Assembly: GCF_000283155.1 (NCBI RefSeq)
Contig: NW_004454170.1
Location: 16,286,696 to 16,350,695, forward strand
Source of the DNA: Ceratotherium simum simum
Taxonomy: Eukaryota > Chordata > Mammalia > Perissodactyla > Rhinocerotidae
Length of the DNA stretch: 64,000 nucleotides
Reading direction: 5' to 3'
Part shown: piece by piece, positions 12,001-22,490 of the stretch
Position numbering within the stretch: the stretch's first letter is position 1
Layout: each line of letters opens with the position of its first letter
Position numbers and translations under genes: made by a program
Notes under the pieces: generated by a model
Told to the model about the DNA's origin: nothing
What the model saw: the letters and a program-made list of their open reading frames with translations, nothing else
Databases searched by the model: none

Positions 12001-12485
12001 CACACATCCCATTACAATGCCTATAAACGAAGAATTTTTCAGCGCTGCCCTATTTACATAAGACCTTTGTCCTCTAACTAATCAGAATCACAATCCAATA
12101 AGCTCATCTCATTTTGACTGCACAGGTCTTTTCACTTAGTAGGAAATACTTCACAAAATTTCATAAACTTCCCTAAGAAAGCCACACAATTCAAGCTTCA
12201 GACTTACTATTCCTAAAAGGTTCAATGAGAGGAAACCACTACCTAGAACATGTCAAAGAAATGAAGATGAGGTCTTCATGTTACACATTTGTGTTTATTT
12301 TCATCATAGGAATTAAATAACAAGTTACATAAAAACCAGACACTATAACCAAAACACATACCATGCAGACATTCTTAGAGAATTCTCTAAACCTGCAGCA
12401 AAAAACACAAACTAACTCACCATTTTACCACTTCAAACCAGGAAGCATCGACCAAAACCATCACCTGCTTAAAGGTGGGTGAGAG
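12001..12485. other. Unique intron sequence
   Basis: Nothing recognised on either strand. Confidence 0.45.
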
Positions 12486-12787
12486 GGGCCAACCCAGTGG
12501 CACAGCGGTTAAGTTCTCACACTCCACTTCGGCGACCCAGGGTTCGCCTGTTCAGATCCTGGGTGCAGACCCAGGTATTGCTCATGAAGCCATGCTGAGG
12601 CCGCGTCCCACATACAGCAACTAGAAGGATGTGCAGCTATGACATACAACTATCTACTGGGGCTTTGGGGAAAAAAAGGAGGAGGATTGGCAATAGATGT
12701 TAGCTCAGAGCCGGTCTTCCTCAGCAAAAAGAGGATTAGCATGGATGTTAGCTCAGGGCTGATCTTCCTAAAAAAAAAAAAAAAAAA
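12486..12787 (+). mobile_element. ERE SINE, long composite type, older
   Basis: The diverged head 'ggggccaacccagtggcaca' is followed by the 'cagcaactagaaggatgtgc' body, then two 'gatgttagctcag' tail units and a poly(A) run. No clear target duplication was seen, and the head differs more from consensus than in other copies, both consistent with an older insertion. Confidence 0.9.
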
Positions 12788-14356
12788 GACCATTTTTTAT
12801 TTCAAGAAATAAAAAGAAGAAATGGGAAGAGGCTGTCTCTGGATTAATATTTCCAAAAACTTTCAAAACAAAAAGAAGATAAAATAACAAAAATCCAAAG
12901 AAGATGATATAACAAAAATCCAGTGTTGCCTTCAATATAACAGGAAGCAGCCACACAGTTGGAAATAAAGAATAAAAGAAGGGAGCTGAGGGAATATAAC
13001 TCCTAAAATTTTAAAAGAAATAATGTAAATCTCCTAATTCATCTCACAGCCTTGCCACAAGGTTCTCCTCCCACAAGAGATCTGAGAGCACCATTGTCTA
13101 AGAAAGAGATAAGTCTGCTTTATTTTATTTCATGAATATGCAGCTGCATAGGGCACCAGGCTGACTGGGCCCAGTTATTTTAGGCTGGCCCCCTGGAAGA
13201 TCCCAGGGAAAGAAAACCAGATATACTTAATTAGTGTCACACAGTCTGGCACAATATTCTGAAACCTCAGGGACATTTCTATAAATGAGATTTTTGGTAA
13301 CCCCTTTTAGCAAGCTGTCAATTTTAGACCCAAATGAGCAAACATCTAACTTTATCATTTTACAAGAAAGGAGATGCTTGCAAATCCCAGCACGGCCCTC
13401 TTACAAACCTTAGAACAAGCAACTTAGGCAAGGTAACAGAACCAGCACACAGGCATCTTGAAATTTCACCCTTTGAAACTGACAATTTAAGATAAGGAAC
13501 AGATTAATCCCTTATTGTTAAAAATCTTCTCAGGAATTTTGGGCAGTAAAAATAAACAAACAGCTCTGCTCTAAACTCTGACACTCTTCCCTAAAACTCA
13601 AATAGAACAGCGGCAGAGCTGTCAATTAAGTGCGGCTGGAAACAAGCAACAAGTAAAGAAGCATCTGTCGGTTCTACTGCCTGTTAACTCTAGACAAATA
13701 AGCTATGATTGTTCATCTGCCTAACCTAACCCCTTTAATGTGGCTCTTCAGTATCCTGCAGAGAAGGCATACCTCAGTACGCCTGTCTGCTCATTGTACC
13801 CCTAATGAATTCAATAAACGAAAAACGATGCCACACACAATAAGCAAATAAGACATTTCATTGTAATCTTTCCCCACAACTGCTTAATAATACCCTTTAA
13901 GAGTCTCTTTCAACAACAGACATGTGAATATATATTTTAAAATAAAATTTATTTAGGTCTATTTCTAAAGAAAAAACACAGTATTAACATTAAAATTTAC
14001 GCAATACATATTCACATGTGAGATTTAAATCTGAGCAGATAATTTACTCATAAAATTTATCTAACTTAAAATCATATAAAAGCCTAATTTTTACCCAAAA
14101 AAGGACAGTCATAGATCTTTCAATTCTGTATCAGTTCCATACCTAACTTAGTACTTTTTTTTAAAACTACAGAAATAAAACAACCATATACCACATTTAA
14201 TATTAGCTAGTACCACAGCATACCTCTCAAGAAAATGGAGCAACGGCACTGATAAAAATAAACACAAGCTCAAAAGTATTGCTGAGATGAATTTAAATCA
14301 ATGTGCAGCGTTTGAGGACTTACAATTCAGGCATTCATTCATTCACTTACTCTAGA
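12788..14356. other. Unique intron sequence
   Basis: AT-rich intron DNA. No repeat, exon or RNA gene recognised. Confidence 0.45.
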
Positions 14357-14358
14357 TA

Positions 14359-14697
14359 CAGTCCTCCCTCAGTATCCACAGAAGATTGCTTCCAGGACCC
14401 CCTCCCCGCACCCCCCAATACCAAATCCACGGATGCTCAAGTCCCTTATACAAAATGGTGTAGTATTTGCACATTACCTATGCACGTCCTCCCGTATACT
14501 TGCCATCTCTAGGTTACTTATAATACCTAATAGAACGTAAATGCTATGTAAATAGTTGTTATACTGTATTGCTTAGGTAATAATGACAAAGAAAAAAGCC
14601 TGTATATATTCACTACAGACAAAACCACTGCAGACCTTGCGATCCGCAGTTGGTTGAATCGGAGGATGTGGAAACCGGAGATACAGAGGGCTGACTG
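14359..14697 (-). mobile_element. Tigger/MER2-like DNA transposon (MITE)
   Basis: Inverted ends 'cagtcctccctcagtatcca' (left) and the complement of 'atacagagggctgactg' (right), flanked by TA dinucleotides at 14357-14358 and 14698-14699, as expected for Tc1/mariner. Internal blocks ('caaatccacggatgctcaag', 'gatccgcagttggttgaatc') match the Tigger/MER2 class. It is 339 bases long with no transposase, so it is a non-autonomous copy. Confidence 0.88.
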
Positions 14698-14852
14698 TAT
14701 GTTTATTGACCACTAGGCCAGACACGTTGCTAAGCGCTGGAGGTATAAGACCTTCAGCCTCTATCCAAATGGTAAGTTAAGTGAATGCTCTCGGTACGTG
14801 CACCTTTCACTTAGAACTTTTACTATATAACATTGAACGTATTGGTCTAGAG

Positions 14853-15195
14853 CAGACGTCACAAACTTGTGCCGTAGAGGGCCAGACAGCAAATGTTCTA
14901 GGCTTTGTGGGCCAGGACATAGAATGACTGCTGCAATTACTCAACTCTGCCTTTGTAGCACAAAAGCAGCCACAGACAATACGTTAATAAGTGAACTTGA
15001 CTGTGTTTCAATAGAACTTCATGGGTACTAAAATTTGAATCTCATATAATTTTCACGTCACAAAATATTATTCCTCTTTTGATTTTTGAACCAATTAAAA
15101 AATGTAAAAACCATTCTTAGCTCATGGCCCATACAAAAAGAGGTGGCAGCCCTGGGCTGGATTTGGCCAGTGGGCTATAATTTGCCTATCCCCCA
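14853..15195 (-). mobile_element. hAT-type non-autonomous DNA transposon
   Basis: Contains 'ggctggatttggccagtggg' at the right, 'gttctaggctttgtgggcca' at the left and 'ttcaatagaacttcatgggt' between. This is the widespread mammalian repeat whose other strand reads 'gcaaactatggcc'. The 8-base target duplication gtctagag/gtctggag at 14845-14852 and 15196-15203 (7/8) is diagnostic of hAT. I do not assign a subfamily name. Confidence 0.8.
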
Positions 15196-15203
15196 GTCTG
15201 GAG

Positions 15204-16400
15204 ACCTAGGTCGCCACATCTAGGCCGTAAGTTCCATGAGGTCAGAACAAAGTCCTATGAATCACTATACATCCAAGAATTTGTATGGTGCTGAGGCGCA
15301 GCAAACAATAACTAATGTTAATTATAGTGAACTAAACTTAAAAAGATGAATAAGTCCCTGACCCTGCCTTCAAAGACCTCATGGTCTAGAAATAGAGATA
15401 GAAAAGAAAAGAAACAGACAATACCATGTGATAAGTGCTGTGGTAGATACCTATAGCGTGGTGTGAGTGGGAAACCTAATCCAGACCAGGGAGTAGGATG
15501 GAAAGGGTAGAGGGAGCGAAACTGGGGAAGGAGTCCTGAAGGTCGTGACACCTGGGAGAAGTGTTCCAAAGAAGCAGCCCTTTGAGAATATGAAATGACA
15601 AAAGATAGCCCACAGGTTAAAAAGGTCCAGATCCTAAAGTACATTGTATACGATGCCAAGGAGTCTGGACTTTATCCTAGAGGCTTGAGGAACCACAGCA
15701 GGATTTTTAGCTGGGAAACAATATCATCAGATTTGCATTTTAGAACCATCACTCAGTCCAAAGTGTGGCTGCCCAAAAAGAAGGGGCAAAACTGGAGACA
15801 GAAAGACCACCAGTTAGTTAGGAAGCTCTTGCAGTATCCAGGTGAAATTCAATGGGGAGCTACAGTAGGGCAGAGATAAAGATTCATGAGACATAGTGGC
15901 TGGATATAGGAAGTAAGAGTGGAGTCTTGGGCAGATTGTAGTAAGAAAGAAAAGGGGTGGAGTTACACCTGCCCAAGAACTGACCCGCCTCCCAGCAGTG
16001 GATCCTATCTGCTTGCCAAACAGAGTAATCTTTACTGATGAGAGCCTGTCAAGCACGGCTATCTTTCATGGGAGAATTGGCAAAGAACTGGTCAACAGCC
16101 ATTGAGATACAGCTGTGAGATGGGTAAGATGATGAAGAATGAATTTAGATTTGGACATGGCCTCTGGACATCCCAAATTGACCATGTCCAACAAGTCTTT
16201 AGGTCTGGAGAAAGATCTGGCCTGGAGATACAAATTCAGAATTTATCGATCTACAAACAGTAAACGAAGCCTTGAGATTAAGAGGAGTTCATTCAGGGAG
16301 AGTAAGCAGCATTAAAAAGAAAGGAATCCAGAAACATATGTGAAAAGGAACAGAGGGAAAAGGAGGAAAACCAAGAGAGCCTGGTATTTCTGACTCAGTG
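15204..16400 (-). mobile_element. L2 LINE remnant, antisense
   Basis: From about 15335 the sequence is the reverse complement of L2: 'ccctgaccctgccttcaaag', then 'tgataagtgctgtggtaga', then 'aggagtctggactttatcct', 'gttaggaagctcttgcagta', 'tttagatttggacatggc', and 'gaaaaccaagagagcctg' at the right end. The minus-strand frame at 15318-15659 is a scrap of its reverse transcriptase region. 15204-15330 looks like a separate sense L2 3' end. Confidence 0.8.
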
Positions 16401-16421
16401 TGTACACGAACTTGTATTTTA

Positions 16422-16731
16422 TTTTATTTTATTATTTTTTGTGTGTGTGAGGAAGATCAGCCCTGGGCTAACATCCATGCTAATCCTCCTCTTTTTGCTG
16501 AGGAAGACCGGCTCTGAGCTAACATCTATTGCCAATCCTCCTCCTTTTTTTACTTCCCCAAAGCCCCAGTAGATAGTTGTATGTCATAGTTGCACATCCT
16601 TCTAGTTGCTGTATGTGGGACACGGCCTCAGCATGGCCGGAGAAGCGGTGCGTCGGTGCTCACCCAGGATCTGACGCCGGGCCGCCAGCAGCGGAGCCTG
16701 TGCACCCAACCACTAAGCCACAGAGCCGGCC
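16422..16731 (-). mobile_element. ERE SINE, long composite type, antisense
   Basis: Reverse complement order: two tail units, then 'ctgtatgtgggacacggcct' body and head ending 'cagagccggcc'. Flanked by a 17-base duplication, cacgaacttgtatttta at 16405-16421 and the same with one mismatch at 16732-16748. It inserted at the end of the L2 remnant. Confidence 0.95.
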
Positions 16732-16809
16732 CACGAACTTCTATTTTAAAGCAGCCCTGGAATAAACTTGTCATTCTTTTGAGAGATCTGTTACAGAAGC
16801 TAAGAGCTG

Positions 16810-17110
16810 CAGGTGCTAGTGCATTAGACTAAGGAGTCAAAAACCTACCTCAACCGTGACTTTGGCAAATCACAACCTCAGGATCCTCTCCTGTGCCTTC
16901 ACAGAGCTGTGAAAATCTAAATAGTGATAAACTGGAGGCTTTATAAACTGTAAAATACTATAAAATTTATTATTATAATGGCATTACAACTGAGTATGAA
17001 ACTTCCATCTGATAGAGTATAAACTTCTGAAGACGGGACCTACAATCTTCTCCACCTTTCTCTCAGGTACTGTGCTATGTATTTAGTAGGTATTTAAAAA
17101 ATGTTTGCAG
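16810..17110 (+). mobile_element. MIR then L2 3' end
   Basis: 16810-16985 follows the MIR plan (a diverged 'gactttggcaaatcac', then 'ctctcctgtgccttc', ending in a TTATTATTAT-type tail). 16990-17110 resembles an L2 3' end ('gtactgtgctatgtatttagt', 'gtatttaaaaaatgttt'). Ancient copies. Confidence 0.55.
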
Positions 17111-20100
17111 AATATTTGGCAGTAACATGAGAATGTATGCAAAGGGGGAAGGAGTGCATAGCAAAAGGCATATCCAACTTCCTAAAATGATTTAGAATTG
17201 AAATAGTCAAATATTATCCCTTCCACAAATGTGGCCACTGACAAAATAATGGGTGTGGCGGGGGGGGGCGTGCCTTATAGTTCCAGCTTCTCTCCTAATG
17301 TGTAAATTGTTTTTCTGAATGCTTTAGAAACATGGAGAAGGTATTTACAGAAAAAGCAGTGAATTGTAGAACAGGAAAACAGCCAACAGCAACTTTATAA
17401 AACTGTGTTCAACAACTGCTGGCCATTAAAGAAGAGCTCCTTAACTTCGCAAGTTGAAACCTGCAAAGTGTAAAGTCAGGCTTTTGTGAGACAAACTAAA
17501 ATAGTGTCCCCTCAGGGTGCACAAATACCACAGTGAAGTCACCAGAGTGAACTATTCCCTGACACAGTCAGAACCTACCTTGCAAAGATTTTCCTGTGGA
17601 AAAAAAAATGCTATTTGTTTCATGCTAAATATATACTCAGAGGACCAAACAGAATAAAATGCAGGATCCTTATACATCAATTATTCTGATTTAGATACAC
17701 AAAAAGGATATTTAGATATAGCTAAAAAGCATCATTTAATCACTGTTTGTTCCTAAAGCTTACGAAGAGCTTGGAAACTAATCTGGTCTTGGTGTAAATT
17801 TTAGGAGTTCCATAAACTTTGATTGAGCTGGTTTTATAAGCACTCTCTCTCTTAATCTGTTTTTAGAAAGAGGGAAAACTACCTTCCTCCGAGATCAAGA
17901 CCCAGTCTGCCAAGTTTCCATCCACAATGACTATCAAGTTAATTAAAATGGGCTGTTTCGTAAAAGGCAAATCCTCAGCTACAATCTTACTATCAAATAT
18001 CCCTCTGACACTGATAAAACTTATTAAGGCTTTATTACAAAACACAAAAGCCAAACTTGTAAACAGCAACTGAATAATCCATACAGAAGTTAGGAGAGAA
18101 GATCCAGAAGTCAAAGGCAAAATAAGAAAGACTTCTTTTTAGAAAAGGGTGCCTGGCTGAGATTTCTCTCCACAACAGGCAGAAAACGCAGTTCTGGTTC
18201 CCACAGTAACTTTAACTCATTATATCTGAGGATACACTGCACCCTGGATTACTGTATATGGTGCTTAAGACATGGCTGCTTTCAGAATCAACGCTGATTT
18301 TCCTGGCTTTTGTACAAGTGATGTTAATGGTCCAATGATCTAATTTGTACTTGCCATCTGTTAAAATATGCCTCACCCCCCAAAAAAGGTACCATTTAAA
18401 ATGATCATGTAATTTTATATATATGTGTGTATGCATGAAAGGTTACAGAAAAACTGTGAACAGTGGTCCCTGGAGCAACTTAGCAACTCCAAGATGAAGA
18501 GACTCACTAGTCATTAAACTTACTGTTTTAATTCACCATGTCATGTTTTATTTTTACAGTAAAATAAATGACTTATGCTCACTGCCAAAACATGTATGTT
18601 TCTTGTGACTATTTAAGCGCAATGTGACTTTGCTTTTTTAAAGTTTACTGTGTTTAAAGTGGCTAGGCTAGAAGGCTAGAAAGGAAGGCTAGAAAAGTGG
18701 TGGCTAGAGCTGGCTCTTTCACATGCTCACTGCGAGTTTCACATGCTCTGTGAGGGCAAAGCACAATATGCATCACTTGTTTAAGGGTATGTGAAATTTG
18801 AACTGGATGGGAGATTTAATAGATGCACAAACAGTCATGGTACTTGAATTCATGGGAAATAGCTAGAGCCCATGGAGTAACCAGAGCTAGGGAGTGAATA
18901 CGCCAAAACATCAAAACACACAGTGATGTATACTGCCTTGCCTATCTGCCATAAATCATAGATCATAACATGCAGATCTACATATACCCTTGTCATTAAA
19001 AAAGAGCAGGGTGAGAGAGCCAGAGAGCGAGAGAGAGACTGAGACATCAATCCCACTACACACCAATCTCCCTCCCTCTCCCCACCTTCTCCACCACACA
19101 CAATTTCCTCTAGGACATCATTTCTGATCCAAGAACAAGTACAATAAGTTCTAGTCAAGTTTTTAGAAATTGTCTATCTGAAAAGTTTAAAGTAAATGTT
19201 TTTACAGTTAATCACAATACTCGTATGAAAGTTATTTTAAATAATTGTTTCTTTACTTAGGAGTTTTAAACCCACTGTTTTATGAACTTCATTTACCAAG
19301 AATACTACCAAACCCTGAAGAATTTTTCAGCAAAAAACAAGTCCAAGCATATAACATTTCTAGAGTTAAAAAGTCATGTTAGAGTCCTAACTAGGTGAAC
19401 TCTTAAGATCTCTTTTGACTTTTTAATCACCCTGACCCAAAGTTAATGTACTTGCCTGAGTAGCAACCTGACCTGACTGATACTGCCTTACCTACCACAT
19501 TACCTTTGTAACAGAAGTAATCACTGAGTAATCTATCTACCTCTGCAAGCACCTGAAATAACCTTTTGCTACATAGTGCCCACAGCAGAAAACTCAGAAG
19601 GTTGAGATTGACAGCCCACCTTTATCTAAATAAGATATTATTGTTCAGAAATTTCCAATTGAACCTCAGGCACTTTGAGACATCAAGGCAATGCCTTTGC
19701 TTTGAAAATTTTAGTATTTGAAAATAGATAAAATAAGACTTCGTGGGCATCCAAAATTCAACATAGAAACATTAAGTCAAAATTTAAACCTAAAATAGTT
19801 GGATATAAATTTCAAAAGTAATTTTGGCCAAGTTTAAAAATGTAACACTTAGGAGAAAATAGCTAAAGAGCAGCCCCACAGTCTCAGGAGACCCTAGATC
19901 TCATGCAGTGTCTTTAGAAAGGCACCTGTTCCAAGACACCACTAGTTCTATATGTTTCCAACACCTCTGAAAAACTGACCTCAGTAGTTTACTTCTACCT
20001 CTGACAAACAGGTGCCTCAGAATTTCACTTTATAAACATTTTCAAAAGGTTTCATCTTCCTAAGGACTTGCCTACAAATAAAATGGTATATACTACAAAT

Positions 20101-20543
20101 GCACTAAATACTCATGCTTTTCTAAAACTTAACTCCACACACAGGAATTTAACTCCTCTTTTCAAAGCACTTTTTCTAAGTCATGTTCTTTCTCTGGAAG
20201 CCTGACACTTACATAAAGTTTGGCGTACCAAAGAGCAGAGGAAAGAAAAATACAAAACCATGACCAAAAGAACCATGTGCCTACAAAGTGCCTTTCAAAG
20301 GCCCCCAAATAATGTTATGAGCCTTAAAGAGTTACCCTGCTTTGGCGGAAGAATGGCTTGGGCAGTCTGTTTTCTCTGGCAGTTAATTACAATCAGCTAC
20401 CGGTAAAATCAAGTCTTTCAATGCAATGGACATTGAAGCTCTACAAATCAAATGCCAGTTTCTCACAGATATATTACTCTATTAAACACAATAATGAATC
20501 AATTCAGTTTGTTTATATATTTCAATGGTGAAGATAAACTTAC
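17111..20543. other. Unique intron sequence, LAMC1 intron 1
   Basis: About 3.4 kb with little recognisable repeat. Small patches of low complexity: a C/G run at 17257-17270, imperfect 'ggctagaa' repeats at 18661-18705, and GA/CT-rich tracts at 19009-19085. The minus-strand frames at 17863-18120 and 18850-19158 have no recognisable domain. This is the longest repeat-poor stretch of the intron and may hold conserved regulatory DNA, which sequence alone cannot show. Confidence 0.5.
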
Positions 20544-20683
20544 CTAGATCAAACATGATTTTTGATACTTTAGGATAAACATGTCCATCCTCATCCACCA
20601 CCGCGCAATGAAGTGCTGGGTGCTTTCTATACATCGTTTTCCTGATTTCTAACAGGTCACTTATACATGTTCCTAAACTTGCT
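20544..20683 (-). other. Candidate cryptic or alternative exon in LAMC1 intron 1
   Basis: On the minus strand a pyrimidine-rich acceptor ('ttccctttcgctttgattcag') precedes 140 bases that end at a perfect donor, GATCTAG|GTAAGT. Only one frame is open across all 140 bases. It encodes 46 residues including CAVVDEDGHVYPKV and SKIMFDL, a composition that looks protein-like rather than random AT-rich translation. The phases are 2 in and 1 out. Splicing directly from LAMC1 exon 1 (phase 1) would enter a different frame and hit TAG after three codons, making it a poison exon. I do not recognise the peptide. Alternatives: an exon of an unannotated nested gene, a decayed exon, or chance. Confidence 0.45.
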
Positions 20684-21421
20684 CTGAATCAAAGCGAAAG
20701 GGAAGACAGTAAGAGGAGCCTCTTTACCCAGGGACAAAACTGTGCCCGGCAATTACAGTGACTGCAGACACTTCCTTTTGTTTTCTCTGTACCAGGATTA
20801 GCAGTGAAACAGCTTTGCGGCCTTTAATGAAAGCTGAACAACTCTCAAGAACAATAACTTCAAAAGTCAGTTTCTATTTTAATTACACATAGGCAATACC
20901 GGTAGTAAAGGCATTTGCTCCCCTCAGACTCCCTTCATTTAGACCTTTTCCTAACTTATTCAACAGAGCAAACAGCAATCACCCTCAACCGTGGAGAGAG
21001 AGACATTTAAACAAGGTAAAAGTGCTGAAGGTGGATCTTCTTGTCTCTGATCCAAGACTGCGTTGTGATGACCCTACCAGGAGAGAGAAAAGCGAGGATG
21101 GGGGTTTCTGATTAAAGCTTCAGAAATGAGACAAAAACAGCCGAAATGGCGAAAAATCAAGGGAGCGAGAATCCGGTTACTTACAAAGAATAGGAAAGCA
21201 AACAGAGAGATGCTGGCGGGAAGCATCTTGGCCCTCGCGCGATGTTAAGTGCTAGATCTAGTTTAGAAGTTAGAGAAGGGAATTTCTGTGTGGCCCATGC
21301 TGGGGAGCAGAGAGCCAGCAAACGGCTCCTTGGGCCCCACAGGCTGGGCCAGGGGGTGAAGACGGCCCGGGAGCTGGGCTGTTGGCGAGGAGTAGTAGGA
21401 GACAGGGCTGTCACCGCTTAC
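20684..21421. other. Start of LAMC1 intron 1
   Basis: Unique sequence immediately downstream of exon 1 on the minus strand. It starts with the donor GTAAGC (complement of 21416-21421). A second GTAAGT donor-like site lies near 21180-21185 on the same strand, just after a 77-codon frame (21181-21414) that begins inside the intron. I regard that frame as a by-product of GC-rich DNA. Confidence 0.6.
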
Positions 21422-21836
21422 CCAGGTGCAGCGTGAGGTTGATGGAGTTGGGGTACTGCACCCCGGACAGCATGGTCTGGCTCTGCCACCAGGTGGTGTC
21501 GGCCTGGTTGTTGTAGTCGGTCAGGAAGGCTGCCCCGTGCTGCAGGTGGGGCTGCCCGGCGTCGCACAGGTGACAGGACTTGGTGACCCCGGTCACCCCG
21601 GTCTGCACACAGTACTCCTCGGGCGGAGTCCCGCACGTGTTGGTGGCCACCACGGTCACGTTGAAGGCGGCGTTGACGAACTCAGGCATGCAGCGCTGCG
21701 ACCGCCCGCCCTCGTCCGTGCACTCGTCCATGGCTGCCCGGGCGCAGCCGGCCGCAGCGGCCGCCAGCACAGCCAGCACCGGCCAGAGCCGCCCCCGGGG
21801 CCGCAGCGCCGGTGCGGCCCGCTCGCTGCCCCTCAT
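21422..21836 (-). CDS. LAMC1: Laminin subunit gamma-1, exon 1 (partial gene)
   Basis: This exon encodes the N-terminus of laminin gamma-1, a secreted basement-membrane glycoprotein that assembles with alpha and beta chains and polymerises through its N-terminal LN domain. The start ATG is at 21834-21836. Residues 1 to about 34 are a signal peptide (basic [16 protein letters not shown], then a Leu/Ala core ending CARA). The mature chain begins near [10 protein letters not shown], followed by the start of the LN domain with conserved cysteines and [17 protein letters not shown]-glycosylation motifs are NVT (59-61) and NLT (133-135). The coding part is 415 bases (138 codons plus one base), ending at G|GTAAGC, a consensus donor in phase 1. 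The remaining exons lie beyond position 1, so intron 1 exceeds 21 kb. It is nearly identical to what I remember of the human protein, apart from a shorter alanine run and a few substitutions. Confidence 0.97.
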
Positions 21837-22223
21837 CCCGCCGCCCGCGCGCTGGGCCACGGCAAAGGCAAGGGCGCGGGCGCGTTGCTCTCGCCCAGCG
21901 GCGTCCCCCGGAGGCCGCTCCGTGGACTGAGCCTCGGGGCCCGGAGGCCGGACGCTCGGGGCGGGCGGTGGTGGCGGCTCGCGCTGGAGACGCGGGCCGG
22001 TGGGCGCCGCTGGCAAGGACCTTGCGGCTCGCTGACCGATGCCCCGATGCGCCGCCTCCGCGCCTCCCTCACCCACCCGGGACACAACCCGCTCTCCGCC
22101 CCGACCCCCTACTTCCGAGCGCGTGCCCGAGCGCGCGCCCCCGGGGAGGAAGGAGCAGGGGGTGGGGTCGGCGGGGTGGGGTGGGGTCTGGCCGAGGAGA
22201 AAGCCCAACCCCGGCCTCCTCTC
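21837..22223 (-). promoter_or_regulatory. LAMC1: LAMC1 5' UTR and proximal CpG-rich region
   Basis: GC-rich sequence upstream of the LAMC1 start codon. The LAMC1 frame stays open upstream for 124 codons to an ATG at 22206-22208. The transcription start cannot be placed because sequence stops at the assembly gap. No TATA box is visible. GC-box-like runs (ccgcccc, ggggcggg) occur on both strands, as is usual for a CpG-island promoter. Confidence 0.7.
22158..22186 (+). other. Potential G-quadruplex next to assembly gap
   Basis: Five runs of four or more G separated by 1-4 bases lie on the plus strand, the template strand for LAMC1. The motif ends 38 bases before the N run. Such tracts are hard to sequence and could explain the gap. 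Confidence 0.7.
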
Positions 22224-22490
22224 NNNNNNNNNNNNNNNNNNNNNNNNNNNNNNNNNNNNNNNNNNNNNNNNNNNNNNNNNNNNNNNNNNNNNNNNNNNNN
22301 NNNNNNNNNNNNNNNNNNNNNNNNNNNNNNNNNNNNNNNNNNNNNNNNNNNNNNNNNNNNNNNNNNNNNNNNNNNNNNNNNNNNNNNNNNNNNNNNNNNN
22401 NNNNNNNNNNNNNNNNNNNNNNNNNNNNNNNNNNNNNNNNNNNNNNNNNNNNNNNNNNNNNNNNNNNNNNNNNNNNNNNNNNNNNNNNNN
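22224..22490. other. Assembly gap (267 N)
   Basis: Unresolved bases inside the CpG island. Translations that run across this gap are artefacts. The LAMC1 transcription start and core promoter may lie here. Confidence 1.

Noticed and set aside
15318..15659. 113-codon minus-strand frame as a possible gene
   Set aside because: Lies in antisense L2; a relic of the LINE frame with no other support.
21181..21414. 77-codon minus-strand frame just inside intron 1
   Set aside because: Starts after the LAMC1 donor in GC-rich intron; no recognisable motif.
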